Assembly: GCA_013400115.1 (NCBI GenBank)
Contig: VXBP01007531.1
Coordinates: forward strand, 312,260 to 376,259
Source of the DNA: Rhinopomastus cyanomelas
Taxonomy: Eukaryota > Chordata > Aves > Bucerotiformes > Rhinopomastidae
Length of the DNA: 64,000 bases
Reading direction: 5' to 3'
The notes below the pieces were generated by a model that was not told the DNA's origin, did no database searches, and saw only the letters and a list, made by a program, of their open reading frames with translations. The position numbers and the translations under genes were made by a program. Below are positions 34,795 to 44,469 of the stretch, in pieces (the stretch's first letter is position 1; every line of letters begins with the position of its first letter).

Positions 34795-35255
34795 TATTTA
34801 GATAACCTTCTGGTGGGTCTATAGAGAGCCCCACATCCCTGCTGGAGGATCTCACTACAAATGAGCCAATCCGCCTAATCTCCTTATCGTTGTAGGCCTC
34901 AGCCTCGGGGCTTGGTTATCTCTGTGGATAAAAGAAAAGGGACACTGCACAGCACCTATCCCAGCAGAGACCCCTCCCCTTTAATCCTGCCAGGGTTGTT
35001 TCTCCCTTTATCCCCCTACTGCAAATCCCCAGCCAGAGCCCCCCGTGTTCTGCTCCCCTCCCTTCACGCCTGAGCAGGGCAGCAGAAAGGCTGGGCCAGG
35101 GCTGAGCGGGGCGGGATGCTCTTATCGCCAACACCTGGAGTGGTGAACGGGGCCGGGGGGCACAAATCCCCCCCAGCCCCAGCCAAGAGGGAAGCTTAGA
35201 GGGGCTGGGAGCTGCTCCTGTGCCCCTCTGGAGCTCCCTGCCTGATAAGACCCTT
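34795..35255. promoter_or_regulatory. GATA-motif group 3, the densest
   Basis: Seven GATAA cores occur in 450 bp: 34801 (plus), 34884 (minus), 34916 (minus), 34927 (plus), 35008 (minus), 35122 (minus) and 35244 (plus). The pair at 34916/34927 forms TTATCTCTGTGGATAA, an inverted arrangement with an 11-bp offset. Unlike groups 1 and 2 the block is GC-rich, so T-rich composition does not explain the count. I infer a possible GATA-factor-bound element, of the kind seen at erythroid or gut/heart loci. Confidence 0.42.
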
Positions 35256-35327
35256 AATCATCCAGGGCCAGGAGTCCCCTGGGGTGCGGGCTAAGCCCTG
35301 CACATTCCTTCTGCACACAATTAGGGT

Positions 35328-35615
35328 TCTTTTGCCCTCCCTCTTCACATTTTTCCCTCCCTTTCATTCCTACCCTCCACCTTTTCACCTTTGCATTAGC
35401 ACCTTCTCCCCTGCTTGGCCCCCACTGCATCCTCCTATCCCCATCCCATTACTTTCCAAGCTCTTTCTCAGATTTACATCTCTATCCGTTTATTTTTACC
35501 CACCACATCCTTCCCCCTCTCCTTCCCCATTCCTTCTTCCCCACCACATCCCTCCTCCCTCCATCCCTTGCTCCCCTTTCCCCCTTTTCCTGCTCCCTTT
35601 GCTCTTTGTCGGGCT
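35328..35615 (+). repeat. Second pyrimidine-rich tract
   Basis: About 290 bp is C- and T-dominated on the plus strand, with CCTCCC, CCATCCC and CCACATCC words recurring. It is less pure than the tract at 32.2-33.3 kb and lacks the GTCAGTG landmark. Confidence 0.75.
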
Positions 35616-35639
35616 GTTCTCCATCCCTTAGCCTGCCTC

Positions 35640-35850
35640 TAATTTCTGATTAATATGTTCTTAGCTGAGAAAAAGGGAGAGGGAATGAGAGCGGGAGAGA
35701 AAAGAAGGAATCTTCTAAATAAATCATTTAGTCATGTGAGGAGCTAATCTCCAAGTGACGGCCTGTGTTTATCTAGTTTTTAGCAGTGCATGTTAAATAG
35801 TGATAGGGGACTCATTTTTTTTTAACGCTGGAGCTGCTGTGAAGGGATTT
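35640..35850. promoter_or_regulatory. AT-rich candidate conserved noncoding element
   Basis: CTAATTTCTGATTAATATG starts the block. CTAAATAAATCATTTAGTC, GAGCTAATCTCCAAGTGACGG, TGTTTATCTAGTTTTTAGC and GCATGTTAAATAGTG follow. It is one of the better enhancer-like islands by composition. Confidence 0.42.
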
Positions 35851-36216
35851 TTAACTTCATTTCCCAGAAAGAAAAATGGGGAAAGCAGAGATAAGGCCCC
35901 CGAGCAGCTCTTCCCCTCAACGGTTTGCCAGTGCAATTAAACAAGAGGCTATGGAAAGGGCAACCGAGCCCAGGTTGCCAATTACTGAAACCTTCCCCCC
36001 CCCAACCCCATACCAGGACCTAGTGTGGGGGCTCAGCAGCACTGGAACACCCCTAGACCATCTCTCCCGCTCTGGCATCCTTCCTCCATGAAGAGGTCCC
36101 AACGGCTTCTGCCACTGCCTGCTGCCTGGTCTTGTCATCTGACATAGCACCCAGGGGTTTCTGCAGGACCTAGTGGTATCTCCAGTAGGGTTTGGAACTA
36201 GTCATGGAAGAAATAT
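35851..36216. other. Unique sequence, no feature recognised
   Basis: This is ordinary sequence between an AT-rich island and a GT-rich array. Confidence 0.4.
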
Positions 36217-36358
36217 GCTGGGCTTTGTTGGGGTTCTGTTTGTGTTGTGTTGGGTTGGAGTTGGCTTTGGGGTTGGAGTTGGGTTTGGGTTGGGATTGGA
36301 TTGTGTTTGGGGCTGGGTTTGGGTTGTGTTTGTGTTGTGTTCGGGGTTGTGGTTGGGA
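36217..36358 (+). repeat. GT-rich degenerate TTGGG/TTTGGG array
   Basis: About 140 bp on the plus strand is made only of G and T with a few A and C. Words TTGGG, TTTGGG and TTGTG repeat irregularly. GGG runs cluster at 36269-36294 and at 36309-36323, so a G-quadruplex could form on the plus strand. Both strands stay open in some frames (VGVGFGVGVGFGLG on plus; repeats of Asn/Pro/Gln on minus), which is a repeat artefact. Confidence 0.88.
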
Positions 36359-36874
36359 GGCAGATTTGTCCTGGTTTGATCCCATCTCCTTCCATCTAGC
36401 AAGTGGTCTCTCTCCCACACTGACCCTGGGGCTTCATAAACCTCATTTCCTTGCAACTTTTTGAGGAGAAAAGGTTGGGGATGTTCAGGTAATGAGTTCT
36501 CTCCTATAGGGAAGGAACCCCTCCAGGGCAGGGGAAGGAATATAACTGGTGGGGAAAGGAAGATGGAAGTCATCATTGTAGTCCAGTTTCTTGAAGACCT
36601 CTTCTCCTTGCAACATCTTCTCCAGATGTTCTCCAGCCCCTGGGCAGCTGGAGGAAAAACATTAAAGGAAAACAAAATCATCATTTTAATGCTCCAGGCA
36701 GCTCCCACTCTAAGGGGCTTTTCCACTGAAGCCCAGGAAAACCCCTGTCAGCCACTGGCACCTTCTCCCTGGACCTCGCTGAAGCCTCCCAGGCTGGTGG
36801 ATAATGAGCGGGCAGGAAAGGCAGCTAATTTCCAGTGAGAGCTGGGAGAGGGGAGCTCCCAGCCATTGCAATTA
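36359..36874. other. Unique sequence, no feature recognised
   Basis: A small AT-rich run ATTAAAGGAAAACAAAATCATC lies at 36660. No repeat or exon is seen. Confidence 0.4.
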
Positions 36875-37050
36875 AGCCCTGAGCATTAAAAACATGGTAA
36901 TAAGATGCTACGTGGAGGGGAGGCAGAGCAGTGATTTAAATGATAGCCAGCTCAGATCTGGAACGTCTGGATGTTCTCTCCAAGAGATTTATATGTGCAC
37001 GGGCCTACCTCGCTCATTTATGTCATTAACCAGCTCCGTATTGGTGTATC
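36875..37050. promoter_or_regulatory. AT-rich candidate conserved noncoding element
   Basis: GCAATTAAGCCCTGAGCATT, ACATGGTAATAAGATGC, AGTGATTTAAATGATAGCC and CTCATTTATGTCATTAACC lie in about 175 bp of repeat-free sequence. Confidence 0.36.
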
Positions 37051-37899
37051 TGTCCACTCCGCCTGCAGGAACAGGGGTGTAAGAGAGAGGGGTGATGGTG
37101 TGCGGTGGGCTGGGGGCTTCCTGCTGTCTGGGGAACAGTCTGGTGGGTGCATCCTGCTGAACCCCCACAGCTTGGTGCACCCCACACAGGGCTGGGTGAG
37201 CTTGCCCTCTGCTTTCGCACATGGGGAACCTGAGGCAGGGTGATGCTGAGGAATCCACCCTCCCCATCAATGCAATCAAAGCCCCAGATATTTGAGTGTT
37301 GATGGAGAGCGGTTTGGCTCTGGGAGGGTCCCATTTCTGGGCAGCAGCCCTCAGAGGTGGGTTTGCTGGTGAGATGGGTTTGTCCTGCCTTTGTCTGTAG
37401 CTAACAGCCTCCTAGCAAGGGGGCAGTCCAAGGGCCATATTTGAGCCAGAGGTAGGAAAATTATTTGTTAGGATGAGGGTGAGAGCAGGAGAACCTGCTG
37501 GATGGATGTTGGGGACACACAACAATGAAGGCAGATGGGATCAATGTGGAGGAATTTTACCTCTCTGGAAAAACAAGCCAAAGGAGAAGTGTTTTGCAGG
37601 TGATTGCGCTGGATGATGTGACCCTGTGATTGGCGAGGCACGAGATGAAGGAATGAGAAAAGAGGAAAAAGCTTGGGACAGCAGATCCTCCTCATCCTCC
37701 TGCAGCAGGGATGCACAGCTAGTGGGAAGGCTGGACCTCCAAAACCCTGGAATGAGAACAAAACATGCCACTGCCTCTTGTTGCTGCCTCATCCAGTGCT
37801 GGGGAGCGTGACAGGATGGGGACCTTTTCCCTCCTGGCCCTTCACTCCCTCCTGGCTGCTCGTCCTCTGGAGCATCCCTTGGGCGGGCTGCTGGGAACA
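37051..37899. other. Unique sequence, no feature recognised
   Basis: GC-rich, with short frames only. Confidence 0.4.
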
Positions 37900-38010
37900 G
37901 CTGTCGGAGAGCTGCAATCTAATGGCTGCCTGGAGAGCAGTTAGTGGATAATTAATATTTGCAGCACAGAGCTGTGATTGCTCTAAATCTTCCTCCTGAC
38001 AGCGGCAAGG
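37900..38010. promoter_or_regulatory. Short AT-rich candidate element
   Basis: CTGCAATCTAATGGCTGCC and GTGGATAATTAATATTTGC, then GTGATTGCTCTAAATC, lie within 110 bp. It carries a TAATTA core. Confidence 0.32.
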
Positions 38011-39404
38011 GGAGGGAGCCCGTGGCGGCCAGCCGGAGAGAGATCCCAAGCTCAGTGCTTGGAGCCCAGCAAGCAAGCTGGGAGCTCAACCAGGCCCACT
38101 AGCCAAAATACTGAGAGATCCTTGGCTGGCCATGAGAGAGGGAGGATCGTGAGAAGCCCTTGGATGCAGAAAAAGGACGTCAGGACATGCAGATGAGGGC
38201 CAGTCCCTCCATCCCATGGCAACCCCATTCCAAGCAGCCCTCAGCCCTGCCCAGGACACCCCTCTGGGTGACGTTTGTGACTATCAAATTGCTCTTCTTC
38301 GCTCATTTATTTCTTATCTTTGCAGAAAGGGCAGAACATGTAACTGGAAGGAGGACTGGGGGAGATTAAGGGATGTGGCCCAGGCTGGCAGACAGCTGGT
38401 GACAGAGTAGAGAATAAGGCTCCTCTTTCTGTACTCTTCAGCTCCTCTTCCTCAGCACAGGACACTCTCTGTGTAGGTAGGGTTGCCATGGTATCTTGGG
38501 GGGAGCACCCCAAGAACAGCAGAACTCCATCACCCAGCCAAGCCTTGGAGGGAAGCAGAAGTGGTCAATTCTGGGCTCTCTGCCTGCATTAAGGAGAGCA
38601 AGGACAGCAAATCCTGGAGCAACAGGGGAACTGGTCCCTGGACCTGAGCAGGGAGAGGAGCAGACGGTAAGTGAATCCATCAGGACAATGCTATGTACCA
38701 GCGGAGGCTGTTTGGGAAGGAGTATCCCCATCCTCAGCACTGAGCCAGACTTTGCTGAGCTCTGCCCGCCTTTGGACAGACCCAGCTGGGCTCCGACCTT
38801 GGGCTGCACTGCTGGCTGAGCCAAGGGAGCTCCTGCTTGCCAGCCACCTGGCAAATCCTCCCTAGGCTCTGAGGAGCAACCCAGGGTCTGGCCAAGCTGC
38901 AGCTCCAGCCCAGCCTCTCCGGAGGAAGCAGCATCCTGCCAATACTCAACGAGACAGAATAAGGAAGAGGCTGGAGAAGAGCTCGAAGCCTCCAGGGATA
39001 CAGATGCCCTTCTCCATGAGCTGTGTTTTGGTGAGGAGCAAAGGCAGCAGGCCCTGGCTGTGGCCCTCACCTGCTGTTAATTCCATTAGCTCTCCAATTC
39101 CACAGTCTTGGAGCCTGCAGATGGAGCCCCGGTGCTCGGCAATTCCCAGAGGGGCCTCGGGATGCAACTAGTGAAGGAAAAGCACAAACACTCTACTGGG
39201 GAGGCTCAAACCCCACTCCATCCCCACTCCCTCTGTCAGCAGCGGCTAGCGGGGCTGCAAAGCTTTCCCTGGGCACTGCAGCAAGATGAATGGTGCTGGG
39301 AGTGAGCCAGAATGATCTCAGCACTCTTGGTGGGTGCTTGGTGAGGAGCAGCTTGCTCAGCCAGCCTTTTGGGGCTGGGAGGGTAAACTCAGCCGGTGCA
39401 GCGG
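38011..39404. other. Unique sequence, no feature recognised
   Basis: A 210-codon minus frame at 38438-39070 shows no recognisable domain and overlaps other open frames. A TTTATTTCTTATCTTTGCAG acceptor-like run ends near 38326 without a convincing exon after it. Confidence 0.4.
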
Positions 39405-39492
39405 CTCCATCCTCATCCCCAACCCGATCTCCATCCCCATCCCCAACCCGATCTCCATCCCCATCCCCAACTCCATCCTCATCCCCATCCCC
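39405..39492 (+). repeat. 24-bp minisatellite
   Basis: Two perfect 24-bp units (AACCCGATCTCCATCCCCAT plus CCCC) lie at 39421-39444 and 39445-39468. Variant units made of TCCATCC and CATCCCC flank them on both sides. Confidence 0.95.
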
Positions 39493-40356
39493 TCTACTGC
39501 CCTACTGAAAGAATGGATTTCCAGAACTTCTCTGTTTGAGAGGGCCCCATAAAGACCAGAGGAAGCCAGTAGAGGGTCTGCTTTGAGCAGCACCAGCAGC
39601 AGCTTTGTGTGGGTGTCTCCGTGCCTCAGGTTCCCCAGTCTCATGGCACAAGAGTTCTTTCTTCTCGGCTACAGTGTGAGCAGGATAAGGCCGTTAATAT
39701 TCAGCTGCTGAATGGATGAAAAAGCCAAAGAAAATAAATTGTCACCTCAAATCCCACTCTTGGACCCCCTCCTCAAGATAACAAAATGAACCCATTGGCA
39801 TTGAACCCCTACCCATAACCTCACTTCAGGGAAAAAACAAAGAGCCAGAAAAATCCCCAAAGTCTAGAAAATTCCTGCTCAGCTTTCCTAGAGATTAAAA
39901 CAGAAAAGGAGCAGGAAATTGGCTGCCAAGAGAAAAAAAATCTCCGAGTTTAGTGTAAACACTTGGGGCTGTCCCTGGGATATATGGGCTGCCCCCATGA
40001 CACAAGACAGTGACCTCAGAGGATCCTTCATGCCTGTGAGATGCTACTCTCCCTGTGCCCCTCTGCTCATGGGGTTTTTGGGCCTGGAGTTGTGATGATT
40101 TGGGCAGATCGCAGTGTGTTTCAGAAGCTGCTGCAGAAACATGTATGGGAATGAAATAAAACAGAGAAGGATGAACCTGGAGAGGCCAGAGGGGAGAACA
40201 CAATGGTGACTTCCACCCAGCAAAACCCCATCTCACACAAAGGTTTGAGGGTTGTGCCTCTCTGCTGACTGTGGGTGACACTGGGCATAAAGAGCCGTCT
40301 GGTTGGGAGGATGCGAGAGATTTCAAATCCCAGTTCCCCCACTCCAGTGCCCAGCC
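39493..40356. other. Unique sequence, no feature recognised
   Basis: An AT-richer run lies at 39670-39760 (GGCCGTTAATATTCAGC, AAAGAAAATAAATTGTC). It is not strong enough for a separate call. Confidence 0.4.
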
Positions 40357-40770
40357 CCCACACCCAGAGACTCACGTGCACAAAGAAAACCCCCCTGCAA
40401 CCAGAGACCCCCTGTACCCAAAGACCCCTTCCTGAATCCAGATAACCCCCTTGCACCCACAGCCACCCCAAATGCACTCAGAGACATTTTTAAAGACACC
40501 CAGAGACCTCCTGCATCCAGATGACCCCCATTCACCCAGAGAAACCCCTCATAACCAGACACCCCCTCACTGAGACTCCCCACACCCAGATACCCACCCA
40601 ACACCCAGAGACCTCTCACACCCAGAGACAGTACCCACACCCAGAAACACCCACCCACCCACTCAGAGACCCCCTTTGCACCCACAGACCTCATACACTC
40701 AGAGACCTCCTGCATCCAGAAACCATCCTGCACCCAGACACCCTCCAACACTCAAAAACCCCTGCCTTCC
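40357..40770 (+). repeat. Degenerate ~21-bp minisatellite, ~20 units
   Basis: The recurring word CACCCAGAGACC(CCCTGCATC) varies from unit to unit for about 410 bp. The period is close to 21 bp, which is seven codons. A 143-codon minus frame therefore shows a seven-residue rhythm (GVWVQDG, FWMQEVS and so on), and a plus frame stays open too. The frames are by-products of a stop-free repeat unit. Confidence 0.92.
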
Positions 40771-40974
40771 CCTCCTCATGGCCTATGCTGTGGCCAAACA
40801 AGTACAAACTGAGGCTGCTTGTGCCATCGCTGCCTGGATTAAAAAATCCTATAAATAGCAGGGCAGCAGCCCCCCACCCCAGCTTCTGTGAGGGGGGCCA
40901 CTTGATCCCCACCCCCCTGCCTGCAGTATTATCCCTCCAATTTCTGCCGCAAAGCCCCGAGTGCCTGGGCTGGC
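40771..40974. other. Unique sequence, no feature recognised
   Basis: It contains CCTATAAATAGCAGG near 40848, which resembles a TATA box. No supporting promoter signal is present. Confidence 0.4.
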
Positions 40975-41280
40975 ACACGCTGGGGTTCACACCTAGCGAA
41001 CAGAGCCTTATCGCGGTGCCGTGTGCAGGACAAGGCTGTTTCACTCCTCCCTCCATAACCCTCTTAGACTTAATCCTGTCTTTAATGCCGCTTGGAAGGG
41101 GGCTTTGAGCGGCTGTGCAGCCTCACTGGCTCTGACCTCGCCGGCTGCTCTCTCATGGCCATTTGGAGAACCCCGACGTGCACAGAGATAACAGGAGCCT
41201 GGCAAATCCGCGTGGGGAAGCTAAAGTGATTGTCACACTTAGGGCAACTTTACTGCGAAAGAAAACTTAGAGCAGCTTCC
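40975..41280. promoter_or_regulatory. Candidate conserved noncoding element, CpG-containing
   Basis: About 300 bp is of balanced composition and free of repeats: CCTAGCGAACAGAGCCTTATCG, GACTTAATCCTGTCTTTAATG, GGCCATTTGGAG, CACAGAGATAACAGGAGC and GTGATTGTCACACTTAGG (a near-palindrome). Two GATA cores lie inside. It differs from the minisatellites on both sides. Confidence 0.36.
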
Positions 41281-41390
41281 CAGCCCCAGCAGCAGTGGGG
41301 AGGGTAAGGAGAGAATGAGGGGTCCCTGCAGTGGCAGGATGCAGGTTGGACATACTAAGCAGTATGGGCCCTGGTTCGAGACTTTTACTC

Positions 41391-41464
41391 AGCAGGGTTG
41401 GGAAAGACCTTCAAGATCGTCAAGTCCAAGCATCCACCCTATAAGCTCAAAACACTAAACCACC
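41391..41464 (-). mobile_element. CR1 LINE 3' tail remnant, minus strand
   Basis: GGTTGGGAAAGACCTTCAAG, ATCGTCAAGTCCAAGCATCC and ACCCTATAAGCTCAAAACAC match the reversed tail of the same subtype as the copy at 13.6 kb. The terminal octamers are lost. Confidence 0.88.
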
Positions 41465-41521
41465 AAAGTTGGGATGAGGTGGTTAAGGGGATGCTGTTCA
41501 GTGGCCTTCATCTGCCTTGGT

Positions 41522-41757
41522 GGGGATGCTGGGCAGGGTGTGGGATGCAGGATGCTGAGTAGGATGCAGGATGCTCTGTGGGATGGTGGATGAAGGAAGT
41601 GCAATGTGGGATGTGGCATGCGGGATGCAGGATGTGAGATGCTGGGTGAGATACAGGATGCTGGGTGAGATGCAGGATGCTGGATGCAGTATGCGGGATG
41701 CAGTATGTGAGATATGGGATGCAGGATGTGAGACGTGAGATGCAGGATGCTCATGGC
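41522..41757 (+). repeat. GGATGCA/GGATGTG 7-bp minisatellite
   Basis: Heptamers of the form GGATGCA, GGATGCT and GATGTGA recur for about 235 bp with interruptions. Because three heptamers make 21 bp, some frames keep a seven-residue rhythm (minus frame: HPASHPA, HPISHIL). It lies 60 bp from a CR1 tail. Confidence 0.93.
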
Positions 41758-41964
41758 TCACTGAACCCTTGCAGTGCTCTCCACACCCTGCATCCCACAA
41801 AATAACCTCATCCCCAAAATAACACATCTGCAGGCTCCAAATCACCCACCCCTGATATCCCCCTGGTACTGGGATGCAGGAGCAGCCATCCCAGTGCCTA
41901 TCCTGGGCAAACCCCCTCCCTACGCAGCCCCGCGAGGTCCCCGGCAGCCCTGGGAATTGACACC

Positions 41965-42125
41965 TTTCTGTTCCGCTTTAAATTAATCAAACGCAGAGTC
42001 CCTCTATTAATACTGTGGTGGGAATTAAAATCATGCAACGCATTAAAGATGTAATTTAAAATTAATAACTCATAATTATTTATCATGGCGGATCAGCGGG
42101 GCTATGAATTTTCTCTCCTCACACG
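41965..42125. promoter_or_regulatory. AT-rich candidate conserved noncoding element
   Basis: GCTTTAAATTAATCAAACGC, CCTCTATTAATACTGTGG, GGAATTAAAATCATGCAACGC, TAAAATTAATAACTCATAATT and TATTTATCATGGCGG form one of the most AT-rich, homeodomain-core-rich blocks of the window. It carries rare CpGs and no repeat. Confidence 0.43.
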
Positions 42126-42128
42126 GTG

Positions 42129-42176
42129 TTCATTTCCTTCCCTTCCTTTCCCTTCCTTTCCCTTCCCATCTCTCCC
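42129..42176 (+). repeat. CCTTCCTTTC pyrimidine repeat
   Basis: An 11-bp word TTCCCTTCCTT is repeated about four times on the plus strand, directly after the AT-rich element. Confidence 0.85.
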
Positions 42177-42764
42177 TTTTGCTCTGCCGGACCATTATGG
42201 ATCTCTGTGAGTGATTTTTTGGAGATGCTGAGATATAAAGCCCCTTAATGTCTTAGTTATTTCATTCCCCAGTATTTCTCTGGGTGAATGGGATGAGAGA
42301 GGCTTCGCTGTGCTGGATGCTGAGTCCGGGATGCTACTGGATGCTTGTATGAGGGGGCAGGATTTGCCATGTGCTGGTGGCTTTGGAGAAGCTGGATGGT
42401 CCCTCCCTTCAAACTCAGCTGCTGCAGAAAGTCCAGGAGAGGCCTGAGGAATGGAGAGGGTTTTCCATCTCCACCCAGCTTTGAGAGCATCAGGAGCTGC
42501 TCAGTGCCCTTCTCTTTGGGGGAAACATCACCCTGAGATGGCTCTGCTGGCCATCAGCCACCACGCTGCTCCCCAGCAGCCAAGAGGGGCATCCCAGCCA
42601 TTTTACAGGGGAAAACAGTGGTGGAATGAGGTGGAAGGAGGAGAGCAAAACCCCTCTACCTCCAGTGGCCAGCTGAGCCCATGGGGGACTCAAATCCCAC
42701 AGAGCAGCTGGGGAAAGCTTGTGGGAGGGGAGAATTAAAAAACCAGACACAAGAGCTGCTCTGT
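42177..42764. other. Unique sequence, no feature recognised
   Basis: 42180-42300 is AT-richer. No motif grouping or repeat is seen. Confidence 0.35.
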
Positions 42765-42960
42765 CTCTTTAAAAATAAATAAATAGATAAAGACTAAAGA
42801 AATGCAATAAGTATATGCAAATTTGTAGAGCCGAACATCGCTGTCTGTGAAACAGATGAGGGAGAAAGTGCTTGAAGCTAGAGAGGAACGAGGCAGCCAG
42901 CGCTGACCTCAGGGTTAATAATTTTTACTTCTCCATCTCATTCCCTCAATAAAAAAAAAA
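42765..42960. promoter_or_regulatory. AT-rich candidate element with octamer site
   Basis: A perfect POU octamer ATGCAAAT lies at 42815-42822. AATAAATAAATAGATAAAGAC (a GATAA core) lies before it. GGGTTAATAATTTTTACTTC follows further right, and an A run ends the block at 42949-42961. Confidence 0.35.
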
Positions 42961-44159
42961 AATACGAGGAGGGGGAGGGAGCAGGGAGCCAGTGTGAGAG
43001 GGAAAGGCTAGGGAGCTGCACTGGTAAAGGAGCTGGTGTTGCCCTAGAGCTGGGCTCACCCCTGGCAGCACCCATGGGTGGCAGCTGGAAAGGAAGGTGT
43101 GGGGAAGGGGGCTGATGTAGTGTGGAGCTAAGGGATTTGCAGGAGGCATCTTGTGAGAAGGTATGAAAAGTAGTGGAGATTCAGCCCGGGGTGGGGGGGG
43201 AGGCGCTGGCCACTGCGAATGAAACATCCCATTAAATACCCCAAATACTGTGATTTTGGCAAAGCTGCTGCATCCCACGTGGGTTGGTGCAGAAGCGGAG
43301 GGCAAACACTGCAAGGAGCTGCTGAAACCTCCACTGGGGAATGGTTCTTGTCCCTCACATCAGTGGTTCTTGATAGAAAACCCATTTGGCACCAGCTTTC
43401 CCCCAGCTCTGGTACCTTGTGTCTCCTGGTGTCTGCTGGGTTCCCTCATCCCCTCAGGTGCCCTCAGGAGCATGAGAGAGGAGAAATCCTCGTCATACTG
43501 GCCACTGCAAGTATTTACATCCCCACTGCTTCCAAACCAGCAGACATGGTATTTTCCAAAGGAGCCTCACGTTTCGTTGCAATACCTGCAGGGATGAGGC
43601 TGTTGGGGCAGCAGCCCAGATCCTGCTGCCACCGACCTGCATCCAAACCTACATCCCTATTGGGTTGTGCTTCTTGCCAATCCAAACTGTTCTTTAGCTA
43701 CCAAACCCCTAAAGCTTCTCCTGGATGCAGATGGGTTCACCACATTATTGTAACTGCCCCTGCAGGGGTGTCAGATCCCTCATGGGAGGGTTCATTTGGA
43801 ACCACACAACAGGTTTTCTTGCTTCGCCCCCATTTCCTACTACCCTGCTCCTCATGCAATGAATTCACATCCCAGAGCTTCTCTGCAGTTCTCCCCACAT
43901 CCTGTGTCCCTGTTAACCCCCTGGGCGGAGTAACGAGCTGTGGGGCTGGGAGGCTGTGGAGGAGCTGAGAGGAAAACCAGCTCTGCTCAGACCTTCCTCT
44001 GGCCCAGGTCACAGGTGGAAGAGTGGGCCCCATAGTGCTGCACAGCCCAATCCAAGGGATGATGCCTTGGCAGGGACGATGCTGTTCAGCAGTCCCCCAC
44101 CTCTGCAGCCCCTTTGCCAGCCTTGTCACCCCCAGAACTCTTTACCTCGCTGCCAAGGC
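42961..44159. other. Unique sequence, no feature recognised
   Basis: A 249-codon plus frame at 43219-43968 begins MKHPIKYPKYCDFGKAAASH. It has no domain I know and could arise by chance in GC-rich DNA, so it is not called as a gene. G-rich runs lie at 42967-42990 and 43189-43203. Confidence 0.4.
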
Positions 44160-44275
44160 TGCATGTCCCCCTGTGTGTCCCCCAGCATCTCCCCTTGCAT
44201 CTCCCCCCGCATCCCTCCCTGCATCTCCCCATTCATGTCCTCAGCATCTCCCCTCATCTCCCTCCCCATGAAGCC
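44160..44275 (+). repeat. CATCTCCCC minisatellite
   Basis: Words CATCTCCCC, TGTCCCCC and CATCCCTCC recur about every 14-18 bp for about 115 bp. Confidence 0.85.
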
Positions 44276-44469
44276 TGAGCAACCCCTTCCTAAACACCCC
44301 CACCTCCCACCATTTTCCTTTATCCCAACCCTCCACCTGGTCCATCCACTCGGAGCCCACCCTCATGGCCTCATAGTGCCATGACCTCGTGGCGTTGTGT
44401 GGCGATGCTAGGGGCCTGTGTGAGGAAGCCCCCAGCCACCCCTGCACTTGGGTGCTAAATGGAAGCGGC

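Noticed and set aside
38300..38370. Exon after TTATCTTTGCAG
   Set aside because: The acceptor-like run is good, but the following open stretch is short and unrecognised and no donor follows clearly.
38438..39070. 210-codon minus frame
   Set aside because: No domain and no exon-like boundaries. Overlapped by plus-strand open frames.
40357..40770. Possible CRISPR array
   Set aside because: Units are degenerate and contiguous with no unique spacers, and the sequence is vertebrate. It is a minisatellite.
40843..40857. CCTATAAATAGC as a TATA box
   Set aside because: An isolated TATA-like word without a CpG island, initiator or following exon.
40323..41108. Repetitive proteins on both strands
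   Set aside because: Both follow from a 21-bp repeat lacking stops. The seven-residue rhythm is a DNA-repeat effect.
43219..43968. 249-codon plus frame
   Set aside because: It has no known motif and no splice or promoter context. A few such frames are expected by chance in 64 kb of six-frame GC-rich sequence.
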